A stretch of DNA of 37,168 nucleotides from the NCBI GenBank assembly GCA_030745835.1, contig JASLNU010000119.1:1-37168 (forward strand), given 5' to 3'. This DNA comes from GCA-2687515 sp002687515 (GTDB lineage: Bacteria > Pseudomonadota > Alphaproteobacteria > Rhodospirillales > UBA2165). The notes beneath the pieces are model-generated. The model made no database searches. It saw nothing but the letters and a program-made list of their open reading frames with translations, and was not told where the DNA came from. Every line of letters begins with the position of its first letter. The stretch's first letter is position 1. The position numbers and the translations under genes are program-made. Positions 24,207 through 32,629 of this stretch are shown piece by piece.

Positions 24207-25169
24207 TCAAGCGTTGTCGGAATCGGGGTCGGTTTCGGAATCTGAATCGGAGGCAGATTTCTTGCCGGTGTCCATCAATTGATCGAACAGTTCAACCAGG
24301 GCCGTGAATTCGAACGGCTTTTCGATCAGCGCGTCGACGCCAAGATTGGTCGCAGTCGAGATATAATCCTCTGCCTGCAGCCCGGCGAATTTCGGCGACA
24401 TGGCTATGATCCGTACATTTTCCTTGCGCTCGCGCAGGCCCTTGATGGTTTTATCCAGCGGCATCACCTTTCCAGGAAAATCCTTGTCATTCATGTCATC
24501 GGGATGAATATCGGGCGTTTCGAATTCGGTATCGGTGAGGATGATATGGTATCCGATCTCGCGATAACTCAGGAATACGTCACGCAGGTCCGTTTGAACC
24601 GGGAAATAGCCGCTTTCCCAAATCGCTTTCTTCATTTGATCGACGAAAATCTCCTGCTGGGTGACCACCATCACGGTGAGCGGCCGCTTCCGGTCCTCGC
24701 GGCTGGCTTCCTGCTGTGCCTGTTGGATGGCTTGGCGGCGCTTGGCCGACACGGTCCGCTGGCGGCCTTGCTCCATGGCGATGCGGCCGTCCTTCTGGCG
24801 GCGCTTTTCCATGCGAATGGCGAGGCGCTTGCGGCGCAGTACTTCCTCGACCGTTTCGACCCGCCCGAGCCACATATGGAACGCCACGTAAAGGAACAGG
24901 GGCGGCGCGAATGTGAGCAGGTATTTCTTGCCCCAGTAATTGAAGGTATCCCTTCCCTGCGCGCGCAGGATCGCGGATTTGCATTCATAGCGTTGTTTGA
25001 AGGTGCCCTTGCACGCCTTCATCATGCTTTGCAGTTGTTCTTCGCGCGCCGATGCGGCGTAGTCGAACGTGCCGACCCCGAAAAACTGATCGAATCCGAC
25101 GACAATAACCCAGAGCAGCGCGACAACGGCAGAGCCCCACTTCACAGATTTTTTCGTTCGATCGCGCAT
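24207..25169 (-). CDS. membrane-anchored receiver-like protein
   Basis: Unusual 320-residue protein. Two hydrophobic segments (about residues 11-26 and 83-100) enclose a probable periplasmic loop with Cys53 and Cys63. A long, strongly basic helix follows (about 102-161, rich in RRK and Q), then a CheY-like domain (about 163-300). In that domain the two N-terminal acidic residues that bind magnesium are replaced (VVTQQE), although a candidate phospho-acceptor Asp213 (ILTDTEF), the Ser258 (IAMS) and the Lys284 (IEKPFE) are present. The acidic tail is DSDSETDPDSD. It is therefore probably a pseudo-receiver tethered to the membrane. It is cotranscribed with a downstream binding protein. Function is unknown. 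Confidence 0.8.
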   Translation of the reverse strand: MRDRTKKSVKWGSAVVALLWVIVVGFDQFFGVGTFDYAASAREEQLQSMMKACKGTFKQRYECKSAILRAQGRDTFNYWGKKYLLTFAPPLFLYVAFHMWLGRVETVEEVLRRKRLAIRMEKRRQKDGRIAMEQGRQRTVSAKRRQAIQQAQQEASREDRKRPLTVMVVTQQEIFVDQMKKAIWESGYFPVQTDLRDVFLSYREIGYHIILTDTEFETPDIHPDDMNDKDFPGKVMPLDKTIKGLRERKENVRIIAMSPKFAGLQAEDYISTATNLGVDALIEKPFEFTALVELFDQLMDTGKKSASDSDSETDPDSDNA

Positions 25170-25415
25170 TATACAATCTTGCTTCGTAAGTTGGTCGCTT
25201 CCCCAATGGCCAATATATCAGCCATTTCCAGCGGTTTCACAAGGGCCGCGCGGTATTTTTCGCCTGCCACCGGCATCCATACCAATGATTACCAATTTGT
25301 AATATTCGGGCAACAGCGCCGTAATGTGGTTTTCCGTAATCTGCCTTCGTAATTGGTAGCGACGATAACGCCGCCGCAACAATGCAATCCTAGCATTCAA
25401 TTGAAGGAGACGGAT
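25170..25415. promoter_or_regulatory. divergent control region upstream of the HtrA gene, with GTAAT repeats
   Basis: A 246-base region between divergent genes. It contains a 16-bp imperfect palindrome ATTACCAATTTGTAAT (25288-25303, one mismatched pair) and further GTAAT copies at 25321, 25336 and 25349. ACCAAT also repeats at a 10-base interval (25281 and 25291). OmpR-family regulators bind direct repeats, and CpxR uses GTAAA-type half sites, so these could be operator sites for the response regulator encoded after htrA. This is a motif-level suggestion only. No confident -35/-10 pair was identified. Confidence 0.35.
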
Positions 25416-26966
25416 GTGAGCAAGATCACAAATATGACGCCAAACGGTAAAGGCGGGGGCATTGCAATCGCCTTCGCCATTTTAGCGATTGCCGGCACGG
25501 CGGCAGTTCTGGGCACAAACCTGCTTGAGGCGTCCGCCGCGCCGAAGACGCAAACCAACCTAACCGCTGTCCGGCTGCCGGCGCCCGCGATGCCGGTGCA
25601 GATTGCCGATATTGTGGAGCGGGTCAGCCCCGCCGTGGTCACGGTGCATGTTTCCAAATCGGCCGAAAGCGTTGATCCGAGACAGCAAACTCCGGGTTTC
25701 GAAGAGTTTTTCGAGCGCTTTTTCGATGATGACGTACTGAAACGGTTCGGCGATGACTTCCGCCGCCAGCCCCATGCCCAGCCGGGCCGGCCTCGTTCCC
25801 AGGGCCCCAGAAAGGTTGGACTGGGCTCCGGCTTCATCATCGACGCCAAGGGATTTATCGTTACCAACAACCATGTGATCGACGGCGCCGACGAAATATC
25901 GGTGAGCCTGAAAAGCGGCCGCAAATTGGAGGCGCGCGTTGTCGGCACCGATCCCAAAACCGATCTCGCGCTGTTGAAGGTCTCCGCCGCCGGCGACTTG
26001 CCGATTGTGGAATGGGGCGCTTCCGAAGATATGCGCGTCGGTGACTGGGTGATCACCATCGGCAACCCGTTTGGGGTCGGCCAGACCGTAACAACCGGCA
26101 TTATCTCCGCCCGCCACCGTAATATCGGCGCCGGGCCCTTCGATGATTTCCTGCAGATCGATGCGCCCATCAACCGCGGCAATTCGGGCGGGCCGGCGTT
26201 CAATACCGAGGGCCGCGTGGTCGGTGTCAATACCGCCATTTTCTCGCCGTCGGGCGGTAATGTCGGCATCGGTTTCGCCATCCCATCATTGATGGCCAAG
26301 AATATCATCGCCGATCTGCGCGAAAATGGCGCCGTCGCGCGCGGCTGGCTTGGCGTGCACATCCAGGAAGTGACGCCGGAACTGGCCGAAAGCCTGGATC
26401 TGGACGCACCCGGCGGCGCGCTGGTGTCCCGGGTGTCGCCGAACAGCCCGGCTTTGCGCGGCGGCATCGAACGCGGCGACGTGATCCTTGGAGTCGACCG
26501 GCGGCCGGTTAAGGCGCTGCGCGACTTGCCGCGCATCATCGCCGCTATCAAGGCGGGCGAACGCGTTGAAATGAAAATCTTGCGCGGCGGCAGGAAAATG
26601 TCGCTGACCATGCGTATCGGCGCCCAGCCGAAAGCCGAATTGGCGTCGTCGCCGGAAGCCGAAGACGCCGATGTCGCCGGCATGAAGCTGGCCGCCCTTG
26701 ACGACGATGCACGCCGCCGGCTGAAGCTGAGCAAGGCTGAAGGCGGTGTCTTGATCGCCGGTGTCGAGCGGGCCAGCCCGGCGGCGCGGTTGGGACTGGC
26801 GCCGGGCGATGCCATCCTGGCCGTTGCCGGCACGCCGGTGAACAGCGCCAGCGACGTCCGCCGCATGATCGCCGCCGCCAAGGACGGCAAGCGCAAGTCC
26901 GTGCTGCTTCTGGTGGCGGGCCGGGGCGGCGAACGCTTTGTCGCCCTTCCGATGAAGCGCGCCTAA
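25416..26966 (+). CDS. htrA: Do/HtrA-family periplasmic serine protease with two PDZ domains
   Basis: Envelope protease/chaperone that degrades misfolded periplasmic proteins, 516 residues. GTG at 25416 is preferred because AAGGAG lies just upstream. A membrane-spanning or signal segment (about residues 15-32) is followed by a trypsin-like domain with the catalytic triad His153 (TNNHVIDGA), Asp183 (KTDLALLKV) and Ser257 (RGNSGGPAFN). The Q-linker before it is rich in Phe, Asp and Arg (FEEFFERFFDDD), as in DegP LA loops. Two PDZ domains follow (about 300-400, with GWLGVHIQEV; and 420-510, with GVLIAGVERASPAARLGL). It is followed by a response regulator and kinase, a common envelope-stress arrangement. 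Confidence 0.95.
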   Translation: MSKITNMTPNGKGGGIAIAFAILAIAGTAAVLGTNLLEASAAPKTQTNLTAVRLPAPAMPVQIADIVERVSPAVVTVHVSKSAESVDPRQQTPGFEEFFERFFDDDVLKRFGDDFRRQPHAQPGRPRSQGPRKVGLGSGFIIDAKGFIVTNNHVIDGADEISVSLKSGRKLEARVVGTDPKTDLALLKVSAAGDLPIVEWGASEDMRVGDWVITIGNPFGVGQTVTTGIISARHRNIGAGPFDDFLQIDAPINRGNSGGPAFNTEGRVVGVNTAIFSPSGGNVGIGFAIPSLMAKNIIADLRENGAVARGWLGVHIQEVTPELAESLDLDAPGGALVSRVSPNSPALRGGIERGDVILGVDRRPVKALRDLPRIIAAIKAGERVEMKILRGGRKMSLTMRIGAQPKAELASSPEAEDADVAGMKLAALDDDARRRLKLSKAEGGVLIAGVERASPAARLGLAPGDAILAVAGTPVNSASDVRRMIAAAKDGKRKSVLLLVAGRGGERFVALPMKRA

Positions 26967-26997
26967 AAGATACCGCGTCTGTTTCAGTGCCAGGGAC

Positions 26998-27039
26998 GCG
27001 CCCCGGTGCCGCTTGGCGGGCCGGGGCGCCCCGACTTTT
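26998..27039 (+). terminator. candidate terminator hairpin after htrA
   Basis: A long GC hairpin pairs GCGCCCCGG (26998-27006) with CCGGGGCGC (27021-27029), with an inner CCGC/GCGG stem (27009-27012 and 27016-27019). Only four Ts follow at 27036-27039, separated by six bases, with a longer T6 at 27047-27052. It may be a weak terminator or attenuator between htrA and the response-regulator gene, allowing partial readthrough. Confidence 0.5.
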
Positions 27040-27111
27040 GGCGCAATTTTTTGCAGTCCCGGTGATTGCCGACTAAATATAGCAACGGCAATCGGTTTTC
27101 GGGTCACGCCC

Positions 27112-27783
27112 ATGAAAATATTGATCATTGAGGATGACGAAGCGGCGGCCGGCTTCATGGCCAAGGGCCTCAAGGAAAGCGGCCATGTGACCGACCATGC
27201 GGCCAACGGCGAAGACGGCTTCGAGTTTGCCCGGCACGGCGACTACGATGCCTGCGTCGTCGATCGCATGCTGCCCAAGATGGATGGGTTGACCCTGGTC
27301 GAGCGGTTGCGCGCCGAGGGTATCGATACGCCGATCCTGTTCCTGAGCGCCCTCGGCGAGGTCGACGACCGGATCAAGGGCTTGAAAGCCGGCGGTGATG
27401 ATTACCTGGTCAAGCCTTACGCCTTTGCCGAACTTCTGGCGCGCATCGAGGCACTGGTCCGGCGCCGCGATCCGCGCGAGGTGGAAACCCATCTAAAGGT
27501 GGGCGATCTGGAAATGGATCTGCTGGCGCGCAGCGTCCGGCGCGGCGGCACCGTTATTCCGATGCAGCCGCGCGAATTTCGCTTGCTCGAATATTTGATG
27601 CGCAACGCCGGCCACATCGTCACCCGCACGATGCTGCTGGAAAGTGTCTGGGATTACCATTTCGATCCGCAAACCAACGTTATCGATGTCCATATCAGCC
27701 GCTTGCGCGCCAAGATAGACAAGGGCTTCGAGGCACCGCTCCTGCATACGGTGCGGGGCTCGGGATATTGCCTCCGTGCTTAA
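27112..27783 (+). CDS. OmpR-family response regulator
   Basis: DNA-binding response regulator, 223 residues from ATG 27112; the receiver begins directly with MKILIIEDDE, so the longer upstream frame is not used. The receiver has acidic pocket Glu7-Asp8-Asp9, phospho-acceptor Asp51 (VVDRMLPKMDG), Ser79 and Lys101 (LVKPYAFAEL). The winged-helix effector (about 126-222) has REFRLLEYLMRNAG, TNVIDVHISRLRAKID and the terminal VRGSGYCLRA typical of OmpR/PhoB proteins. It overlaps the kinase gene by eight bases and follows htrA, so it probably controls envelope-stress or metal/membrane-response genes. Confidence 0.95.
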   Translation: MKILIIEDDEAAAGFMAKGLKESGHVTDHAANGEDGFEFARHGDYDACVVDRMLPKMDGLTLVERLRAEGIDTPILFLSALGEVDDRIKGLKAGGDDYLVKPYAFAELLARIEALVRRRDPREVETHLKVGDLEMDLLARSVRRGGTVIPMQPREFRLLEYLMRNAGHIVTRTMLLESVWDYHFDPQTNVIDVHISRLRAKIDKGFEAPLLHTVRGSGYCLRA

Positions 27784-29152
27784 TTCCAGCATCATCCGGA
27801 CCACCACGTTCCGCCTGGCGCTGATCTACCTGGCCCTGTTCGGGCTGTCGGTATTCCTGCTTCTCGGCTTCATCTATTGGTCGACGGCGGGTATCTCCAC
27901 CGGGCAGACGGACGATACGATCCAAGCCGAAATCACCGGCCTGGCGGAACAATACCGTGAAAACGGGCTTGGCGGCCTGGTCAGGATCGTCAGCGAACGC
28001 GCCCGCAATCAGCGGCAAAGCCTTTATCTCCTGATCGACCCCGGCGGCCGGCCGGTGGCCGGCAACTTGACCAAATGGCCGAAAGCCGCGACCGGCGCCG
28101 GCGGCCTGCTGGAATTCCCCTATCAGCGCCCGGTCGGCGGCGTCATCGAAAGCCACCGCGCGCGGGCGCGCCATTTGGGATTAGGGCGCGGATTCCAGCT
28201 TCTGGTGGGGCGCGATATCCAGGAACGCCTACAGGTGGAGCAGGTGATGCGCACTTCGCTCGCCTGGGCGGTGGCGCTGACCCTGGGGCTCGGCCTTCTC
28301 GGCGGCGTCCTCTTGAGCCGTAACCTGTTGCGCCGCGTCGAAACCATCAACCGCACCAGCCGCGAGATCATGGACGGCGCGCTGCACCGGCGCTTGCCGG
28401 TATCGGGCAGCGGCGATGAATTGGACCGGTTGGCCGAAAACCTGAACGAAATGCTCGATCAGATCGAGCGGCTGGTGACCGGCATGCGGCAGGTAACGGA
28501 CAATATCGCCCACGATCTCAGAAGCCCCTTGAACCGGCTGCGCGGGCGGCTTGAGGTCACCCTGATGGGCGCCGCATCGGAAGCCGATTACCGGGCCGCC
28601 TTGGAAGAGACCATCGCCGAATCCGAAACCCTTTTGGAAACCTTCAACGCGCTTTTGAATATCGCCCAGGCAGAGGCCGGATTGCCCGAAGATGAGCAGG
28701 CGGAATTCGATCTTTCGGCACTGGTCGCCGACATGGCCGAGCTTTACGGCCCCGCCGCCGAAGACAAAAATCAGAGCCTGACCGGCGAGGTCGAGCCGGG
28801 CATTAGCCTGCGTGGCAACCGCCATTTGGTCGGCCAGGCGCTGGCCAACCTGATGGACAACGCGGTGAAATATACGCCGGACGGCGGCGCCATCGCACTG
28901 GTGCTGCGCCGCGTCGGCAAGGCCGCCGACTTGATCGTTGCCGACAGCGGTCCCGGCATCGCCGAGGCCGACCGGCAAAAAGTTCTCGACCGTTTCCAGC
29001 GCCTCGAAGCCAGCCGCAATAGCCCCGGTACCGGCCTCGGGCTGAGCTTGGTGCGCGCCGTGGCCGGGCTGCATTGCGCCGAATTAACGTTGGAGGATAA
29101 TCTGCCGGGCCTGCGCGTAATCCTGCGCTTTCCCGAAACGGCGATACCTTAA
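27776..29152 (+). CDS. sensor histidine kinase
   Basis: Membrane sensor kinase partnering the overlapping response regulator, 458 residues, GTG start at 27776 inside the end of the regulator gene. TM1 spans about residues 12-34 and TM2 about 162-181, enclosing a periplasmic sensor of about 125 residues. A HAMP domain (182-235) is followed by the H-box with His246 (DNIAHDLRSPLNRLRG), the N box DNAVKYTPDGG, the G1 box ADSGPGIAE and the G2 box GTGLGLSLV. All kinase motifs are intact. The periplasmic domain is not recognised, so the stimulus is unknown; proximity to htrA suggests envelope stress. Confidence 0.94.
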   Translation: MLNSSIIRTTTFRLALIYLALFGLSVFLLLGFIYWSTAGISTGQTDDTIQAEITGLAEQYRENGLGGLVRIVSERARNQRQSLYLLIDPGGRPVAGNLTKWPKAATGAGGLLEFPYQRPVGGVIESHRARARHLGLGRGFQLLVGRDIQERLQVEQVMRTSLAWAVALTLGLGLLGGVLLSRNLLRRVETINRTSREIMDGALHRRLPVSGSGDELDRLAENLNEMLDQIERLVTGMRQVTDNIAHDLRSPLNRLRGRLEVTLMGAASEADYRAALEETIAESETLLETFNALLNIAQAEAGLPEDEQAEFDLSALVADMAELYGPAAEDKNQSLTGEVEPGISLRGNRHLVGQALANLMDNAVKYTPDGGAIALVLRRVGKAADLIVADSGPGIAEADRQKVLDRFQRLEASRNSPGTGLGLSLVRAVAGLHCAELTLEDNLPGLRVILRFPETAIP

Positions 29153-29172
29153 TTAGCGAAGGAATAAATCTT

Positions 29173-30075
29173 GTGAACGATCTGCGCTTCGACAGGGATT
29201 TTGAATGCACCTATGGCGCCATCGCGGATGTCGCGCCGGGTATCCGCCGCATCGTCGCCCGCAATCCCGGCAAATTCACCTTTACCGGCACCGGCACCTA
29301 TATCATCGGAAAGGGCCAGGTTGCGGTCATCGATGCCGGCCCGGATATCCCCGAACATATCGATGCGCTGCTGGCGGCGTTGGATGGTGAGGAAATCACC
29401 CACCAGTTGATCACCCACACCCATATCGACCATTCCCCGGCGGCGGCGGCGGTCAAGGAACGCACCGGCGCGCCCACCTACGGCTTCGGCCCGCACGGCG
29501 CCGGCCGCTTCGATCCGGGCAAGGCGGTCGAAGCCGGCGGCGATATGGACTTCGCTCCCGATAACCAGGTGCGCGACGGCGATATCCTCGAAGCCGGCGG
29601 CTTCACGTTCGAATGCGTGCATACGCCCGGCCATACCTCCAACCACATCTGTTATGCCTTGAGCGAAGCGAAGGCGCTGTTCACCGGCGATCATGTCATG
29701 GGCTGGTCGACCACCGTGGTTTCGCCGCCCGACGGCGACATGGCCGCCTATATGGACAGCCTTGAATTGCTGTTGGCGCGGGATGACGCCATCTACTATC
29801 CCACCCACGCCGGACCGATCGCCGATCCGCACCCCTATGTCCGCGCCCTGATCAAGCACCGCCAGGAGCGCGAAATCCAGATCATCGACTGCCTGGGCCG
29901 CGGCGTCCGGCGCATCGCCGACATGGTGGGCGATATGTATGCGGATTTAGACCCGGCGCTTATCCCGGCGGCCCGGCGTTCCGTGTTCGCCCACATTATC
30001 GCCATGGCCGAGCGCGGCGAAATCGCCTGCGACGGTGATTTGGAGGCGGGCGCCGAATTCAGAAAAGCCGGCTGA
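29173..30075 (+). CDS. metallo-beta-lactamase-fold hydrolase (LACTB2-like)
   Basis: Soluble metallohydrolase, 300 residues, GTG start 20 bases after the kinase gene. The zinc motif THTHIDHSP (His82, His84, Asp86, His87) is complete, followed by HTPGHTSNHICY and FTGDHVMGWSTTVV, and YPTHAGPI provides the last histidine. A C-terminal region of about 70 residues (QIIDCLGRGVRRIADMVGDM and onward) resembles the winged-helix tail of LACTB2-like proteins, which can act as hydrolases or RNA endonucleases. It is probably transcribed with htrA-regulator-kinase, but its substrate is unknown. Confidence 0.87.
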   Translation: MNDLRFDRDFECTYGAIADVAPGIRRIVARNPGKFTFTGTGTYIIGKGQVAVIDAGPDIPEHIDALLAALDGEEITHQLITHTHIDHSPAAAAVKERTGAPTYGFGPHGAGRFDPGKAVEAGGDMDFAPDNQVRDGDILEAGGFTFECVHTPGHTSNHICYALSEAKALFTGDHVMGWSTTVVSPPDGDMAAYMDSLELLLARDDAIYYPTHAGPIADPHPYVRALIKHRQEREIQIIDCLGRGVRRIADMVGDMYADLDPALIPAARRSVFAHIIAMAERGEIACDGDLEAGAEFRKAG

Positions 30076-30101
30076 GTGATTTCGCAATGTGGCGTGGATG
30101 G

Positions 30102-30467
30102 TCAGCCGCCGCCGACGGCCAGCACCCAGGCGAGCGCTTCTTCGGGGTTGAAGATGGCGTAGCCGAGCGCGTATCCGGCCTCGACCAGGAGCACATAGAC
30201 GATCACCTTGGTGATCAGGCGGGCGCCGTAAGACATGCCGCGCAAGCGCCGCCCGCGCGGTCCCTGCACCCAGAAAATCTCGAAATACCAAAACGCCGCG
30301 CCGATGATTATGCCGCGCACCGCGAAGCTGAAAAAATCGAAGGCGCTGGTGTCCAAATCATTTACGGCATGGACATAAAAGCCGACCGCGATACCCAACA
30401 GCCCGGCGGCCAGGCTCAGCCGGACATAGAGCCAGGCGCGCCGACGGCGGGTTGCCGGTATTTCCAT
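30102..30467 (-). CDS. short membrane protein resembling the membrane anchor of class III adenylate cyclases
   Basis: Possible 121-residue membrane protein. Three hydrophobic segments (about residues 12-30, 43-62 and 84-106) are separated by FWYFEIFWVQGPRGRRLRGMSYGARLITK. This arrangement, with an FE-F-Q-GRRLR-type cytoplasmic loop between helices, resembles the N-terminal membrane anchor of many alphaproteobacterial class III adenylate cyclases. The chain ends shortly after the third helix (EEALAWVLAVGGG) and no cyclase catalytic sequence follows in any frame on this strand. It could be a free-standing anchor-domain protein or a remnant. The ATG at 30467 has no good ribosome binding site, and an upstream GTG in the same frame is possible. 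It converges with the hydrolase gene, the stops being 26 bases apart. Confidence 0.55.
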   Translation of the reverse strand: MEIPATRRRRAWLYVRLSLAAGLLGIAVGFYVHAVNDLDTSAFDFFSFAVRGIIIGAAFWYFEIFWVQGPRGRRLRGMSYGARLITKVIVYVLLVEAGYALGYAIFNPEEALAWVLAVGGG

Positions 30468-30607
30468 AATCAGCACATTTTCGAAACTAGGTTCATAGTT
30501 CGATCCATTTAGCACAAATTTGCCCGCAGACACATGGCAGCCGCGCTCGGCCTGGCTCACCGGATTGTGACCCGGTGTGTTTTGCTTTCGCTTTTGCTTC
30601 GTTCCAA

Positions 30608-31630
30608 ATGAAATACATGGATATTGTCAAACGGTTGGTTTCCTGGCGTACCTTGATTTGGAGCGCCGTAATTCTGTTTTTCCTCTGGTGGTTCCTGCCG
30701 GGCCTGTTCCCGGCGAGCACCCTTGTCTGGAAGGCAACCTGGCCGAAGACCGATTTCACCAAGACGTCGGTCGATCTGAGCGAAATCATGTCCGGCGGAC
30801 CGAGGAAGGACGGCATCCCCTCGATCGACGATCCGGAATTCGATCCGGTGGCCGAGGTAAGCCTTCCGGATACGGTCCCGGTGATCAGCCTCAACATCAA
30901 CGGCGATGCCCGCGCCTATCCGCTCGGCATCCTGATGAGCCACGAAATCGTCAATGACCGCGTCGGCGGGGTGCCGGTTGCGGTGACCTATTGCCCGCTC
31001 TGCAACGCTTCGATCGTTTTCGATGCCCGCTTGAACGGCCAGGAATTGGATTTCGGGACCACCGGCAAGCTGCGCAACTCGGACCTGGTGATGTATGACC
31101 GGCAGACCGAAAGCTGGTGGCAGCAGTTTCTGGGCGAGGCCATCGTCGGCGAATTGACCGGTACGCGCCTGAAGATGATACCGTCCCGCATCGAATCCTT
31201 CGCCCGCTTCAAGGCGCGTTTTCCGAAAGGCAAGGTGCTTAAGCCCGGAGGCTTCCGGGGTTACGGCTCCAACCCCTATGTCGGTTACGACACCTCGAGA
31301 AGGCCGTTCCTGTTTCGCGGCGATCTGCCCGATGACATGCCGGCCATGACCCGCCTGGTGGTGGTCGGCGACCAGGCCTGGACCCTCGATCTGTTGCGCC
31401 AAAAACGCCGCATCCAATCGGGTGATCTGGTCATCAGCTTGGAAGACGGGCGCAATTCGGCCCTCGATACCCGCAATATCGCCAAGGGGCGCGAGGTCGG
31501 CAATGTCATTGTCCAGCGCCGATCGGCGGCGGGCTTGAAGGACGAAGTGCACGACATCACCTTCGCCTTCGTCTTCAAGGCCTTCCGCCCCAAGGGACGG
31601 GTCCACACCAGCTGGCCGCCCGGGTCTTAA
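30608..31630 (+). CDS. DUF3179 domain-containing protein
   Basis: Probable membrane-anchored periplasmic protein, 340 residues from ATG 30608 (another ATG lies at 30617). An N-terminal hydrophobic helix (about residues 14-32) is followed by the DUF3179 domain with PAYP-like GDARAYPLGILMSHEIVND and the conserved VAVTYCPLCNASIVFDA, whose two cysteines and surrounding residues are diagnostic of the family. Further motifs are GKLRNSDLVMYDRQTESWWQ and VVVVGDQAWTLDLL. The biochemical role of DUF3179 is not established. It is divergent from the short membrane gene and precedes the CgeB-like gene by 94 bases. Confidence 0.86.
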   Translation: MKYMDIVKRLVSWRTLIWSAVILFFLWWFLPGLFPASTLVWKATWPKTDFTKTSVDLSEIMSGGPRKDGIPSIDDPEFDPVAEVSLPDTVPVISLNINGDARAYPLGILMSHEIVNDRVGGVPVAVTYCPLCNASIVFDARLNGQELDFGTTGKLRNSDLVMYDRQTESWWQQFLGEAIVGELTGTRLKMIPSRIESFARFKARFPKGKVLKPGGFRGYGSNPYVGYDTSRRPFLFRGDLPDDMPAMTRLVVVGDQAWTLDLLRQKRRIQSGDLVISLEDGRNSALDTRNIAKGREVGNVIVQRRSAAGLKDEVHDITFAFVFKAFRPKGRVHTSWPPGS

Positions 31631-31724
31631 ATCCCGGTCGTAGAACATCAAGGTTTGACCCTGGGCGTTGTCGTGCTCTTAAGCAAATGGCATTCTGTGC
31701 CTTTCTGGTTTCTGGGCGCGGGCG

Positions 31725-32618
31725 ATGGAATTCAATATCCTTCTCGGTAATTTGAAACCGCATCTTTGGGAAATGGTTTCCGATTCGGTGCGCTTCGTGC
31801 GTCTGGCGCTCGAAGCCTGCGGCGCCAATGTGCGCGTCGGCACCAACCAGCTGGACGCCAAGGCCATCAATCTGTTCTTCGACCGTTTTTACGAAGACCA
31901 GAACCTGCCGCACCAGATGAAGGTGGCCGGCATCCGCTATGGCCTCGTCTGTACCGAGGTTCTGTCCGCCGACGGCATCTGGAATTATGGCGCCGAGGGC
32001 GGCGATCAGGGTGAATTCGCGGCCTTCGAACTGGCCGCCCGCAATGCCGATTTTATCTGGTGCCTGCTCGAAGAATCGGTGCCGGCCTGCACCGCCATGA
32101 ATCCCAACTCGGCGTATCTTCCATTCGGCTATCTGCCGGAAATGGAGACCCTGGTTCCCAAGCCGGCGGCGGCGCGCGATATCGATCTTTTGATGTGCGG
32201 ATTCCCATCGCCGCGGCGCGATGCAATCATGGCAGCCTTCGCCGCTGATGGGCGGGCCGTCTGCTATCCCGGTATTCCGGTGCCGTCGCATCTTCGCGAT
32301 GCCTTGATGGAACGGACACGCATCAACCTGTCGCTGCAAAAGACCGAGGCCCACGAAATCATTTCCGTTACCCGCATCTGCCATTCGGTGATCAACCGGA
32401 TCCCGGTGCTCCTGGAAACCACGGATGCCGAGGCAGAGTTCGCGAAATTGTGCCTGACCACGGCGCCGGGCGAAGCCACCCGGGCCGCCGCCCGCTATCT
32501 GGACGGCACCGACCTTGAGGCTTGGGCCGAGACGCGCTACCAAGAATTCGCCGACACCATGCCGATGCCGCCGATCATGGCGCGGGTGCTGGCGGCAACC
32601 GTTGATACAGGCTACTAG
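31725..32618 (+). CDS. CgeB-like glycosyltransferase-type protein
   Basis: Putative GT-B-like protein, 297 residues. The first part (ILLGNLKPHLWEMVSDSVRF) is an acceptor-like Rossmann segment. The C-terminal half reads FGYLPEMETLVPKP, then DIDLLMCGFPSPRRDAI, a short VCYPGIPVP and RINLSLQKTEAHEIISVTRI, the order seen in CgeB/DUF3880-type glycosyltransferases, where the last segment is the donor-site Glu-Arg region. Similarity is by eye and moderate. No membrane segment is visible. It is followed by a thioesterase gene after 11 bases. Acceptor and donor are unknown; a non-catalytic homologue is possible. Confidence 0.65.
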   Translation: MEFNILLGNLKPHLWEMVSDSVRFVRLALEACGANVRVGTNQLDAKAINLFFDRFYEDQNLPHQMKVAGIRYGLVCTEVLSADGIWNYGAEGGDQGEFAAFELAARNADFIWCLLEESVPACTAMNPNSAYLPFGYLPEMETLVPKPAAARDIDLLMCGFPSPRRDAIMAAFAADGRAVCYPGIPVPSHLRDALMERTRINLSLQKTEAHEIISVTRICHSVINRIPVLLETTDAEAEFAKLCLTTAPGEATRAAARYLDGTDLEAWAETRYQEFADTMPMPPIMARVLAATVDTGY

Positions 32619-32629
32619 CGGAAGGGACC

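Noticed and set aside
25397..26896. 499-codon open frame on the minus strand opposite htrA
   Set aside because: The plus-strand frame encodes a complete HtrA with catalytic triad and PDZ domains. The minus frame is a low-complexity Ser/Arg/Pro-rich shadow typical of high-GC third-position bias.
30087..30512. 141-codon plus-strand frame opposite the cyclase-anchor-like gene
   Set aside because: The minus-strand frame has regular hydrophobic helices, whereas this one is rich in Arg, Gln and Gly with no recognisable feature.
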